Below, one piece after another: positions 25,945 through 33,559 of a stretch of DNA of 64,000 nucleotides (position 1 is the first letter of the stretch; the number at the start of each line of letters is the position of its first letter). A program made the position numbers and the translations under genes. The notes beneath the pieces were generated by a model. That model was given only the letters and a program-made list of their open reading frames with translations. It was not told where the DNA came from and searched no databases. Source of the DNA: Leptotrichia sp. oral taxon 498 (GTDB lineage: Bacteria > Fusobacteriota > Fusobacteriia > Fusobacteriales > Leptotrichiaceae). The stretch lies in contig NZ_CP016753.1 in assembly GCF_002240055.1 (NCBI RefSeq), forward strand, positions 1,054,001 to 1,118,000. Reading direction: 5' to 3'.

Positions 25945-26022
25945 ATGATAGAAAACGAGTTTAAGAGATTAAAAGAACAAAACAAAAAAAGCACTCCTAG
26001 GAGTGCTAACAAAAATTTATAA
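25945..26022 (+). CDS. Possible 25-aa peptide ending in a hairpin
   Basis: MIENEFKRLKEQ... with AGGA upstream. Its codons run through the palindrome GCACTCCTAGGAGTGC (25991-26006), so this may be non-coding sequence leading into a terminator. Confidence 0.25.
   Translation: MIENEFKRLKEQNKKSTPRSANKNL
25990..26007. terminator. Perfect 18-bp palindrome, possible terminator
   Basis: AGCACTCCTAGGAGTGCT with A-rich left and weak T right flanks. It could act on the leftward strand, where a T run follows. Confidence 0.5.
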
Positions 26023-26030
26023 AATACTAT

Positions 26031-26073
26031 ATCTTGTGTTAATTATAACATAAATTTGATAAGAACACAAGAT
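26031..26073. promoter_or_regulatory. Inverted repeat upstream of the replication genes
   Basis: ATCTTGTGTT and AACACAAGAT, perfect 10-bp arms, 23 bases apart, ending 17 bases before the replication protein start. An operator or origin component. Confidence 0.6.
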
Positions 26074-26090
26074 GTAGGGAGAGGAAAAAG

Positions 26091-26891
26091 ATGAGGGATA
26101 TAAGAAAAAAAGGTTGGTTCTGGGTTGAAAATGAACTAATAGATAGAACTGACTTGTCTTTTGAAGTCAAATCAATGTATATGATTTTAGCAAGGTTTGC
26201 GGACGCAGAAGGAAAATGCTTTCCGAGCGTTGAGAAATTAGCTGAAATTATAGGAAAAGATAAAAGAACGGTAATAAGATATATGAAAAAGCTGGAAGAA
26301 AAAGGATTAATTGAGAAAAAGAGAAGATTCAATCAAACGAACATTTATTATCTAAAAAATGTTGCTCTTAATAGTGACAAAATTGATAATGACAAAAATG
26401 ATAGTGACATAGTTGTCACTTCCCTAGATGACACAGGTGTCACTTCCGATAGTGACAAAAATGTAAATCTAAAAAAACACAATGAAAAAAACACAATTAA
26501 AAATACCCAATATAATATAAAAGAAAAAAGTAAAAAAGAAAAGACAAAAAGTAAAATTGAAGACTTTGTAAACAAACTTGAAAAATCAGACGAATACAAA
26601 GCCTTGATTTTAGAATACATAAAATATCGCAAAGAAATAAAAAAAACAATAAAGACAATAGCTCCTATTAACAAATTGTTGAAAGATTTTCCTGATTCCA
26701 AACGGCTTTCGGAAGCAATAGAAATCGCTAAAGAAAGGGAATGGACAGGATTAGAGCCTGAATGGGTAGAGAACTATAAAAATACAAAAAACGGAGGAAA
26801 TAGCAATGCAAAAGGTGTCAGATATAATAAAACAGAGGGTAGAAAGAATAAAGCTGGAGAAAGAAAACCAAACTACGACATTGAGTTTTAG
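26091..26891 (+). CDS. Phage replication protein with winged HTH
   Basis: 266 aa. Residues 1-90 are a winged helix (KKGWFWVENELIDRTDLS, LAEIIGKDKRTVIRYMKKLEEKGLI). A Lys/Asp/Thr linker with repeats of DND/SD follows, then a small domain ending LEPEWVENYK and a charged tail. This plan matches phage replication initiators paired with a DnaC-like loader, which follows and overlaps by 86 bases. Confidence 0.82.
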   Translation: MRDIRKKGWFWVENELIDRTDLSFEVKSMYMILARFADAEGKCFPSVEKLAEIIGKDKRTVIRYMKKLEEKGLIEKKRRFNQTNIYYLKNVALNSDKIDNDKNDSDIVVTSLDDTGVTSDSDKNVNLKKHNEKNTIKNTQYNIKEKSKKEKTKSKIEDFVNKLEKSDEYKALILEYIKYRKEIKKTIKTIAPINKLLKDFPDSKRLSEAIEIAKEREWTGLEPEWVENYKNTKNGGNSNAKGVRYNKTEGRKNKAGERKPNYDIEF

Positions 26892-27561
26892 CAGTTTTCC
26901 ATCATTTTCCGATGTTGACATGGCAGAAAATAAAAGAAAAATGGAAATAAAATATTTTAAAAGATTGTCGAATTTGCCTAAAAAAATTAATAATTGCACT
27001 TTTGAAAAAGCAATTGTAAAAAGTGACAAGGAGAAAAAAATAAAAGTCATGCTTGAAAAATACTGCAAAAACTTTGAAATGGCTCTCGAAAATGGAATAG
27101 GACTGTATTTTTACGGTGTAAGAGGGACAGGCAAGACTTTTTATAGCTTGTGCATTTATAACGAATTATGCAAGAATTACAGAGTTTACCGCACAAGCTT
27201 GATGAACATTTACAAAAGAATAAAAAAAACTTGGAAAATGCAAGATCAGGATGAAGAAGATGTGCTTAATGACTTATTAAAAGCAGACTTGATAATTCTT
27301 GATGACTTAGGTAAAGAATATTTAAGTCAAGAGTGGGGAAAAGAAAAACTGTTTGATATATTTAATATGCTTTACGAAAAAGAAAAGTGCTTAATAATCT
27401 CAACAACGTTAGATCCTGAGCAGATGTCGGAATATTTAAGCATAAATGGCAGCGATGATGTTCTTGACAGGTTAAAAGAGAACTGCAAAGGTCTAGCATT
27501 TAATTGGGAAAGCAGAAGAAAAGAAGTGAAAAAAGAAATTTTTGAAGAAATTTTTGGGTAG
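26806..27561 (+). CDS. DnaC-like helicase loader ATPase
   Basis: 251 aa. Walker A is GVRGTGKT (about 102-109), Walker B LIILDDLG (about 164-171), with a sensor STT region downstream. Loads the host replicative helicase at the phage origin. The first 86 bases overlap the previous gene in another frame. Confidence 0.88.
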   Translation: MQKVSDIIKQRVERIKLEKENQTTTLSFSSFPSFSDVDMAENKRKMEIKYFKRLSNLPKKINNCTFEKAIVKSDKEKKIKVMLEKYCKNFEMALENGIGLYFYGVRGTGKTFYSLCIYNELCKNYRVYRTSLMNIYKRIKKTWKMQDQDEEDVLNDLLKADLIILDDLGKEYLSQEWGKEKLFDIFNMLYEKEKCLIISTTLDPEQMSEYLSINGSDDVLDRLKENCKGLAFNWESRRKEVKKEIFEEIFG

Positions 27562-27569
27562 GAGGATAA

Positions 27570-27761
27570 ATGGAGAAAATACAAAGTGAAATAAAAAAGC
27601 TTGAATCAGAAAACAAAAAGATGAGAACAGCTAACAAGAGAATGCAGAAAACGATAAATGAGAAAACAAAAGCAATTAACGAGAACGGAATTTTGATTGA
27701 TAAGAATAACAAAAAAATTGAGAGGTTAGCAAGGTTGATAGAGAAAAAGAAAGGGAGATAA
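27570..27761 (+). CDS. Small coiled-coil phage protein, 63 aa
   Basis: Heptad-like charged helix throughout (IQSEIKKLESENKKMRTANK). Ends KKKGR. GGAGG precedes the ATG. Likely oligomeric; role unknown. Confidence 0.65.
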   Translation: MEKIQSEIKKLESENKKMRTANKRMQKTINEKTKAINENGILIDKNNKKIERLARLIEKKKGR

Positions 27762-27765
27762 GAAA

Positions 27766-27966
27766 ATGGATTTTTTAGATGAAGCAAAAGAGCGGTTTGA
27801 AAATTTAAAAAAATTAAGCGGAGAGTTAAGAGATGATGTGATTGAAAAATACCCAGAACTAAGAAAAGACGAAATAAAATACTTAACTCAATTGCTGGGT
27901 ATGGAATTAGAAATATTATTTTCTAGTAAATTTGCTGCTGATGATAGCCGCAATAACATTTACTGA
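27766..27966 (+). CDS. Small phage protein, 66 aa
   Basis: MDFLDEAKERFENLKK..., helical. Its last 51 bases overlap the 3' end of the DUF2513 gene on the other strand, so the C-terminus (SKFAADDSRNNIY) may have been replaced by insertion of that gene. Unknown function. Confidence 0.6.
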   Translation: MDFLDEAKERFENLKKLSGELRDDVIEKYPELRKDEIKYLTQLLGMELEILFSSKFAADDSRNNIY

Positions 27967-28302
27967 AATTTCTTTAAATCCATGTAAAGAATTAATTCCT
28001 AGCTCTTTCGCAGTGGATTTGGTTTTGTTCCAAATAGTATTGTTTCTAATATCCGCCAAAAAAGAATGACCTGCGGGTGTTAAATCATAGATAGTGGTTT
28101 CTTTTAAATTTTCTGATATTAGAATAAAATCCATCATATTACATTGATTGATATGATAGAAAATTTCAATTGAAGAATAGTTTTTTAAAAATTCTAATTC
28201 TTCAAAAAAAGTATCTTGGATTCTTGAACGATTAGGAAGTGTAAAACTTCCGTTTTCAACTTGTAAAAGTATATCACGAATACAATCAGGATTCAATCGC
28301 AT
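27916..28302 (-). CDS. DUF2513 protein on the opposite strand
   Basis: 128 aa with LNPDCIRDILLQVE, the middle EIFYHINQCNMMDF and the pattern TIYDLTPAGHSFLADIRN, then ISVNVIAAI near the C-terminus, characteristic of DUF2513, a small predicted winged-helix family common in mobile elements. It has its own AGGAGGTG ribosome site and is convergent with its neighbours, so it is probably independently expressed in the lysogen. Confidence 0.85.
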   Translation of the reverse strand: MRLNPDCIRDILLQVENGSFTLPNRSRIQDTFFEELEFLKNYSSIEIFYHINQCNMMDFILISENLKETTIYDLTPAGHSFLADIRNNTIWNKTKSTAKELGINSLHGFKEISVNVIAAIISSKFTRK

Positions 28303-28386
28303 AAAAACACCTCCTTTTGTATTAATCTTACTGGCACTAATATTATAACATAAAGGGGTAGTATATAAAATTGACGGAGGAAATAA

Positions 28387-28737
28387 ATGATAAAATTGGA
28401 ATTATCGACTGTACCACCAAGTGTAAATACACTTTGGATAAATAAACCAAATGGGAGGTATAAGTCTAAAAAGGGCAAGATATTCGAGGAAACAGCTCGT
28501 AGTGAACTTAAAAAGCAATTTAGGCGTAAACCTTTGGATAATGGTTTAAAAGTCCATATATCGCTTTATTTCAAGGATAAGAGAAAAAGAGATATAGACA
28601 ACTATAATAAGGCGATTTTGGATTCAATGACTAAAATTATTTATGAAGATGATTCGCAAATTGAAGAACTTAACGTGAAAAAGTTAGTTGGCTGTGGATT
28701 TAATAAAGTAGAAATTGAACTGGAGGAGCTGAAATAG
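28387..28737 (+). CDS. rusA: RusA family Holliday junction resolvase
   Basis: 116 aa. The signature KRDIDNYNKAILDSM...YEDDSQI (about 67-97, with the catalytic Asp residues) is intact. It resolves recombination or replication intermediates before packaging. GGAGG upstream; it ends directly before the dUTPase gene. Confidence 0.9.
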   Translation: MIKLELSTVPPSVNTLWINKPNGRYKSKKGKIFEETARSELKKQFRRKPLDNGLKVHISLYFKDKRKRDIDNYNKAILDSMTKIIYEDDSQIEELNVKKLVGCGFNKVEIELEELK

Positions 28738-29253
28738 ATGGAAGCGTTAAAAACATTTGATGTAAAAGAATTGCTAAGAAGACAGGCAATGCTGGATGAG
28801 AAATTTAAAGATAAAATGGGGACGGAAGAAATTGATCCTAACAAAATTAGAGTGGCTTATATAGATGAGGTTGGCGAATTTATTCACGAATTAAAGCCAA
28901 AATGGTGTTACTGGAAAAATAATTTTAAAGAGATGGACAAAAGAAAAACATTAGAAGAATTAAGTGATTGCATGCATTTTGCATTAAGTCTTAAAAATAA
29001 TAAGAAAGGACAGGATTTCTTGAGTGAAACAGTTTGGAGCGAATTTTTAGGAGGGGCAGTTGTTCTAAGTGATAAAATAGAAGAAAATTTAATTCAATTA
29101 AGTAATATTTTAAATCTTGAATTTTTAAGTATATGGTTTGAGTTAGTCGGGAAAATATTAGAAAATTTAGATGTTTCCCAAGAAGAGTTTTTGAAAATAC
29201 ATCATGAGAAGTGGCTTAAGAATATGAATGAGAGAACGAAAGAAAGTTATTAA
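28738..29253 (+). CDS. Dimeric all-alpha dUTPase
   Basis: 171 aa. The motifs IDEVGEFIHELKPKWCYWK (about 42-60) and LEELSDCMHFALS (about 70-82) carry the acidic metal ligands of the dUTPase_2/MazG-like superfamily. It removes dUTP during phage replication. No gap from rusA. Confidence 0.87.
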   Translation: MEALKTFDVKELLRRQAMLDEKFKDKMGTEEIDPNKIRVAYIDEVGEFIHELKPKWCYWKNNFKEMDKRKTLEELSDCMHFALSLKNNKKGQDFLSETVWSEFLGGAVVLSDKIEENLIQLSNILNLEFLSIWFELVGKILENLDVSQEEFLKIHHEKWLKNMNERTKESY

Positions 29254-29284
29254 CTTATGTGTATACAAGTTAAAGTGCATAAGT

Positions 29285-29320
29285 AGGACAATGGCAACTA
29301 AATATAATAACTGTGAAACC
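29285..29320 (+). repeat. Cassette repeat R1
   Basis: AGGACAATGGCAACTAAATA...AACTGTGAAACC. Related copies lie at 31142, 50811 and 58590. Begins cassette A. Confidence 0.75.
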
Positions 29321-29371
29321 TAGAAATATTGTGGAGTTTATAGAGTATAATAAAAAATTTAAAAAAAGTAG

Positions 29372-29414
29372 TTGACAAGTTAGTCCCAATATGTTATAGT
29401 TATATGGGACTAAC
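29372..29414 (+). promoter_or_regulatory. Promoter and operator of cassette A
   Basis: TTGACA, 17 bases, TATAGT. A perfect 10-bp inverted repeat GTTAGTCCCA / TGGGACTAAC (29379-29388 and 29405-29414) brackets the -10, as expected for autoregulation by the AbrB-like protein encoded next. Confidence 0.85.
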
Positions 29415-29427
29415 GAAAGGAGAAGAA

Positions 29428-29598
29428 ATGGAAAAAAGAGATTTAAATATTTCTTTTTACAAAGCTGGAAACGGAACTGCAACTAGATTGACAGTACCTA
29501 TCACTTGGTTAAGAAAATTAGGGGTTACACCAGAAGACAGAACCGTTGAATTGTTTTTTGATGAAGAGAACAACCAGTTAATATTGAAAAAGAAATAA
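29428..29598 (+). CDS. AbrB/MazE-like DNA-binding protein
   Basis: 56 aa swapped-hairpin family: GNGTATRLTVPITWLRKLGV and VELFFDEENNQLILKKK. The start ATG 29428 follows AAGGAG. Such proteins act as transition-state regulators or antitoxins and bind palindromes as dimers; the operator is upstream. No toxin-like gene is obvious next to it; the 99-aa protein follows. Confidence 0.82.
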   Translation: MEKRDLNISFYKAGNGTATRLTVPITWLRKLGVTPEDRTVELFFDEENNQLILKKK

Positions 29599-29602
29599 AA
29601 AA

Positions 29603-29706
29603 TCTCCTAAAATCCTTTTAGTTAGGCTTTAGGAGAATACAGTATAAACTGTCCAACCAACTTTATTATACTGTATAAACTCCAAAAAATCAATATTTTT
29701 AGGAGG
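29603..29706 (+). promoter_or_regulatory. Structured leader RNA of the 99-aa gene (copy A)
   Basis: Three stems: TCTCCTAAA/TTTAGGAGA (29603-29636); TACAGTATAA/TTATACTGTA (29638-29675) with loop CCAACCAAC; and CTCC-A-AAAAAT/ATATTTTT-A-GGAG (29680-29705), which masks the ribosome binding site. Its counterpart before the second copy has different stem bases but the same plan. Confidence 0.65.
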
Positions 29707-29714
29707 AAATTTTT

Positions 29715-30014
29715 ATGACACTTAGACAAGAGCTAGGATTTGAAATTACAGAAAGTTTACTGGATGAACACAATCACAAGTTAAAATCAGCAAAAAAGGT
29801 GGTATTTGATTTATTAGAGGAAATGTATGAGATGTTGTCTAAAGAAAATTTGGATAAATTAATGGATTTGGAAGATGCTTTGGGTGAATATCATCAAACA
29901 ATTAAAAGAGAATACTATGAGGCTGGTTCAAACATAGACACATTGGTTCAAAGAAACGAAGAAAAAGAAGTCGCTGAAAAAGTGGCAAGAATTGAAAGAA
30001 AAAATATAGTATAA
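29715..30014 (+). CDS. Duplicated 99-aa phage protein (copy A)
   Basis: MTLRQELGFEITESLLDEHN..., helical, ending VARIERKNIV. A copy at 59017 differs at only three residues. Both precede antirepressor-type genes and both follow a small DNA-binding protein gene and a structured leader. No motif or family recognised. The AGGAGG site lies in the third leader hairpin. Confidence 0.8.
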   Translation: MTLRQELGFEITESLLDEHNHKLKSAKKVVFDLLEEMYEMLSKENLDKLMDLEDALGEYHQTIKREYYEAGSNIDTLVQRNEEKEVAEKVARIERKNIV

Positions 30015-30027
30015 TGGAGGATAAAGA

Positions 30028-30843
30028 ATGTACGATTTAAAAGTTATAAATGATGAAAGATTTCAAATATTCAGTAAAGAAAATTTAGGAAGTGTAAGAA
30101 CAATATTGGTGGATAATGAGGTATGGGTTTGTGCAAAAGATGTTTGCGATATTTTGGAAATAAAAAATGTTACTCAAGCTGTACAGAGATTGGATGAAGA
30201 TGAACGGTCTATGTTTAACATAGGTCGTCAAGGAAATACCAATTTTATTAATGAAAGTGGATTGTACGCTTTGATTGTAAGAAGCGACAAAAAGGAAGCA
30301 AAACCATTTAGAAAGTGGATAACATCAGAAGTTATTCCAGCAATAAGAAAAACAGGAATGTATATGACTGACGATGTATGGAACAGTATAATGAATGAAC
30401 CTGAAAAAATAGGAGAACTTCTAATTAATTATGGAAAAGTAAGACAAGAAAATGAAAATCTTAAATTTACTAATAAAGTTCAGGAACAGCAGATAATAGA
30501 ATTGCAACCGAAGGCATTATATTATGATTTGATTTTGCAATGTAAGGATTTATTAAGTACAACAATGATTGCTAAAGATTATGGAATGGCTGCAAAAGGA
30601 TTTAATAAAATGTTACATGAATTTGGAATCCAATATAACCAAAGCGGAGTATGGTTTTTATATCAAAAGTATGCAATTTACGGATATACACAAACAAAAA
30701 CAAATGCTTTTGTAAGAAGTGATGGAACACCTGACGGAAAACCGCATATGTATTGGACACAAAAAGGAAGAATATTCTTATACAATTTTTTAAAAGATAA
30801 AGGTGTATTACCAATAATCGAACAAGAAGAAATGGGGGCTTAA
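30028..30843 (+). CDS. BRO/KilAC phage antirepressor
   Basis: 271 aa. BRO-N domain in residues 20-112 (VWVCAKDVCDILEI, DERSMFNIGRQGN, ESGLYALIVRS, FRKWITSEVIPAIRKTG); KilAC domain at about 155-265 (STTMIAKDYGMAAKGFNKML, GRIFLYNFLKDKGV). Such proteins relieve repressor binding or regulate lytic genes. Ends cassette A together with a 79-aa ORF. Confidence 0.92.
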   Translation: MYDLKVINDERFQIFSKENLGSVRTILVDNEVWVCAKDVCDILEIKNVTQAVQRLDEDERSMFNIGRQGNTNFINESGLYALIVRSDKKEAKPFRKWITSEVIPAIRKTGMYMTDDVWNSIMNEPEKIGELLINYGKVRQENENLKFTNKVQEQQIIELQPKALYYDLILQCKDLLSTTMIAKDYGMAAKGFNKMLHEFGIQYNQSGVWFLYQKYAIYGYTQTKTNAFVRSDGTPDGKPHMYWTQKGRIFLYNFLKDKGVLPIIEQEEMGA

Positions 30844-30844
30844 A

Positions 30845-31084
30845 ATGGTAGATAAAGCAAAAATATTTTTACAATTATTTATTGAAGAAATGATACCTGA
30901 GACAGGGCAATGGTATGAAAAAATAGAAAAAGATGGAACAAAACTTGTCATTAATGATGAAGTGGCAGAAGAAATAGCAAACGATCCTGAATATAGTGAT
31001 AGATTATACGACGTTTTTACGAAAGAATTAGAAAAAATACTAAAAGAATATCCTGAAAAATGGTTTTTAAATGAATATAGATAA
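30845..31084 (+). CDS. Unknown 79-aa protein of cassette A
   Basis: MVDKAKIFLQLFIEEMIPET..., helical, acidic. Two bases after the antirepressor stop, so coupled. Unrecognised. Confidence 0.62.
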   Translation: MVDKAKIFLQLFIEEMIPETGQWYEKIEKDGTKLVINDEVAEEIANDPEYSDRLYDVFTKELEKILKEYPEKWFLNEYR

Positions 31085-31098
31085 CAAATAGTAAATGG

Positions 31099-31134
31099 AA
31101 TCACAGTTGTTGAACTAATGACTGTGATTTTTTT
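31099..31134 (+). terminator. Cassette A terminator
   Basis: AATCACAGT / ACTGTGATT then a T run. Cassette B begins 8 bases later. Confidence 0.85.
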
Positions 31135-31141
31135 ATAAAAA

Positions 31142-31174
31142 AGGACAATGGCAACTGAATAATAACTGTGATTT
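31142..31174 (+). repeat. Cassette repeat R2
   Basis: AGGACAATGGCAACTGAATA...ACTGTGATTT. Begins cassette B. Confidence 0.75.
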
Positions 31175-31282
31175 GTAATATTTTACTTTACAATGTCAAA
31201 AAAACTCTAAATTTTTGTTGCACTTTCGCTACTTTTAAGATATAATTTAATTGTCAAATGATAACAAGAGGAGGGTGGCAAT

Positions 31283-31774
31283 ATGGAAAAAATAATAAAT
31301 GTTGCTCAATATATTTTTAATGAATATAAAAGAGTGACAGGAGAAATTATTGATGAAATGAAATTGCAAAAATTATTGTATTTTTCACAAAGAGAAACAT
31401 TTGCTATTTTAAATGAGCCTCTTTTTGATGAAGTGTTTGAAGGCTGGAAGTATGGACCTGTATCAAGAGAGGTACGGACTTCTTATACAACGGACGGAAT
31501 AAATTATGAAACAGAAGACATAAAAAGTGAAAGTAAATACATAATAAATAATGTAATTCAGGAATACGGAGCATTAGCATCGTGGAAATTAAGTGCATTA
31601 ACACACAAAGAAACTTCTTGGATGAATTCTCGAAAGGGACTTAAAAAGGAAGAAAACGGAAGGATTAAAATCCAAACCGAAGATATAAGAGAAGATGCAA
31701 AGAAAGTAAGACCTTATGACTATATGTGGGATATGTACTATGATGAATTTGATGACTATGAAGCGGTGGTTTGA
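31283..31774 (+). CDS. Panacea-domain (DUF4065/SocA-like) antitoxin
   Basis: 163 aa. The pattern INVAQYIFNEY..., EMKLQKLLYFSQ, FEGWKYGPVSREVR and ALTHKETSW matches Panacea/DUF4065, a family that neutralises diverse toxins. GGAGG upstream and its own promoter TATAAT about 30 bases before. One base overlap with the toxin gene. Confidence 0.87.
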   Translation: MEKIINVAQYIFNEYKRVTGEIIDEMKLQKLLYFSQRETFAILNEPLFDEVFEGWKYGPVSREVRTSYTTDGINYETEDIKSESKYIINNVIQEYGALASWKLSALTHKETSWMNSRKGLKKEENGRIKIQTEDIREDAKKVRPYDYMWDMYYDEFDDYEAVV

Positions 31775-32154
31775 TGGTAGGAAAAATAGTCAGATGTTTA
31801 ACTCAATACTACGATACAAGATTACATAGAAATTCAATCAAATCAAGACCTGCTTTAGTATTAAGAAGTCCTGAAAATGATGATTATGTAGTTCTTCCTA
31901 TTTCAACTATTCCAAACAGAATAAATGTAAATCCAGTATATGATATAGAAATAGATCCGTCAAAATTTCCCAAAATAAACTTGACTAGATTATCGTATAT
32001 TAGGACACATAGAATGGTTTCAATACCAATGCAACAGATAGATACAAGTGTTATAATAGGAGATTTGAAATCAGATTACGAAGAACTATTTTTAGAAATA
32101 GCGGAAAAAGTAGAGCAGTTTCATAATGAAGTTATGGAAGGGTTGTTAGAATAG
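31774..32154 (+). CDS. Candidate toxin of the Panacea pair, PemK/MazF-like
   Basis: 126 aa. VGKIVRCLTQYYDTRLHRNS, then SRPALVLRSPENDDYVVLPIST, resembles the PemK/MazF mRNA-interferase beta-barrel (usual P.LVL...Y..V.PISS). I take the ATG at 31774. Together with the Panacea gene this forms a type II toxin-antitoxin cassette. Activity is inferred only. Confidence 0.75.
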   Translation: MVGKIVRCLTQYYDTRLHRNSIKSRPALVLRSPENDDYVVLPISTIPNRINVNPVYDIEIDPSKFPKINLTRLSYIRTHRMVSIPMQQIDTSVIIGDLKSDYEELFLEIAEKVEQFHNEVMEGLLE

Positions 32155-32170
32155 CAATTAAAAATATTTA

Positions 32171-32205
32171 AAATCACAGTTATTAATTTAGCTGTGATTT
32201 TTTTT
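32171..32205 (+). terminator. Cassette B terminator
   Basis: AAATCACAG / CTGTGATTT with a T run, the same family as the cassette A, C and D terminators. Confidence 0.85.
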
Positions 32206-32323
32206 ATGCAAATAGTAAATAAAATATAAAAATAGCAAAAATTATACGATAGTATAAATTAAAACATATATAAAATATAAAAAATGATAAAATTATGTTT
32301 TAAAAATAGAGGATGGAGAAAAA

Positions 32324-32482
32324 GTGGATGAGAATGTATTAGAAAGAATGAAGTCAAGACTTTTAAATGGAATAAAAGTAAATGACAGCGATTTTAATTT
32401 TATGAAGTTAAATGCTAATTTGTTCAAGAATATTAAATTTATTAAGAAAAGGAAGGCTAAGAGAAAATGTCTAAGAGAATGA
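32324..32482 (+). CDS. Small phage protein, 52 aa (GTG start)
   Basis: DENVLERMKSRLLNGIKVND..., basic at the end (KKRKAKRKCLRE). GGAG lies upstream, and the 3' end overlaps the next gene by 16 bases. Function unknown. Confidence 0.55.
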   Translation: MDENVLERMKSRLLNGIKVNDSDFNFMKLNANLFKNIKFIKKRKAKRKCLRE

Positions 32483-33273
32483 GCAGGGAAAACCAAAAAC
32501 TAATTTACTGGTTTATAGACTGCTACGCCTATCATTTGAAAGGAGTAGATATAAATTGGCAGACTAGCAAGCAAAAGCCTGCCATTTCAGATTATTTTTT
32601 ATACAAGGCAAAGGAGGACTTGAAAAAACTTTATATCAGGCACAGTGGCAAGAATATAAAGGGATATGAGCCTTTTAAGAATATGGAAATCAAGCTGAAA
32701 GACAGAATTGGAGATATAATTGACAAGAACTATACGAAAGAAAGCAAAATTAATATAATCACAAACGATTTAATGGATTTTGTAACTGACGAGATTCAAA
32801 TGTTGTTTATAAAACTGAATGATACTTTTAGTTTAGCACTTAAATTAATGAGTAATGCCGAAGCTGTGGCATTTACCAATTTCCTGTTTGACTATTTTTT
32901 GCAGAATGATATTGATATGTGGCAGGAGATACATGAACTGTATAGACAACAGGAAAATAGAAATTGGGTGTACTGGATGTTAAAAAAGAAAATATGTGTT
33001 ATTACAGGAAAACCGAATGCACAGTTGGCACATATTTCAAAAAGTGCTGGAGCATTGGGAGGCTACAAATATGACAAAGGAATAGGGAACAGTTATTTGC
33101 CTTTGTCAGCAGAGTGGCATATAGGAGTAGATCATGGAGTTGGTGGTGGTAGAAAAAATTTAATGTCAAAACTGAAAGAGCTGAATATAGAGCCTTTTGA
33201 AATAAAGAGCGAGGAAGAAGTTAAGGAATTGAAGAAAATATATAAAGGGCATTTTAAAGCGTTTAAGGAATAA
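32467..33273 (+). CDS. Phage protein with HNH-like C-terminal region
   Basis: 268 aa. The N-terminal 170 residues are helical and unknown. The C-terminal part has ICVITGKPNAQLAHI, then YLPLSAEWHIGVDHG, like the phage HNHc_6 family where C/G-rich and His residues form the beta-beta-alpha metal nuclease. The classic CxxC pair is missing. It precedes the terminase region, where HNH nucleases often help packaging. Confidence 0.65.
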   Translation: MSKRMSRENQKLIYWFIDCYAYHLKGVDINWQTSKQKPAISDYFLYKAKEDLKKLYIRHSGKNIKGYEPFKNMEIKLKDRIGDIIDKNYTKESKINIITNDLMDFVTDEIQMLFIKLNDTFSLALKLMSNAEAVAFTNFLFDYFLQNDIDMWQEIHELYRQQENRNWVYWMLKKKICVITGKPNAQLAHISKSAGALGGYKYDKGIGNSYLPLSAEWHIGVDHGVGGGRKNLMSKLKELNIEPFEIKSEEEVKELKKIYKGHFKAFKE

Positions 33274-33280
33274 AAAAGTT

Positions 33281-33365
33281 CAGTCGCAGAAAGTCGTTTT
33301 GGCTGGAAAAACAGGTTGAAATATAGTGTTTATAGGGAAAAATGACAGTCGTGAAAAGTCGTTTT
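33281..33365 (+). repeat. Pair of 20-bp direct repeats
   Basis: CAGTCG-N3-AAAGTCGTTTT-type sequence at 33281-33300 and again at 33346-33365, 65 bp apart, about 17 of 20 bases identical, in the gap after the HNH-like gene. Confidence 0.6.
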
Positions 33366-33390
33366 AATTAGAGAAAGGTTAGGAGTAGAA

Positions 33391-33537
33391 ATGTCAAGTA
33401 AAATAATAAGAATGATAATTTGTTTTATATTATTGTTCATAGGAGTTGTATCCATCTCACAAACTAAAAATTTTTTGGATTTAAGTAAATTAGTTCTAAG
33501 CTTTGTATTTGGTATATGGCTAACAAATAAATTTTAA
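33391..33537 (+). CDS. Small membrane protein, 48 aa
   Basis: MSSKIIRMIICFILLFIGVV... has one clear hydrophobic segment near the start and a second weaker one. TTAGGAG precedes the ATG. Unknown. Confidence 0.55.
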   Translation: MSSKIIRMIICFILLFIGVVSISQTKNFLDLSKLVLSFVFGIWLTNKF

Positions 33538-33559
33538 TATGTTTTAGAAAGGAATCAAA

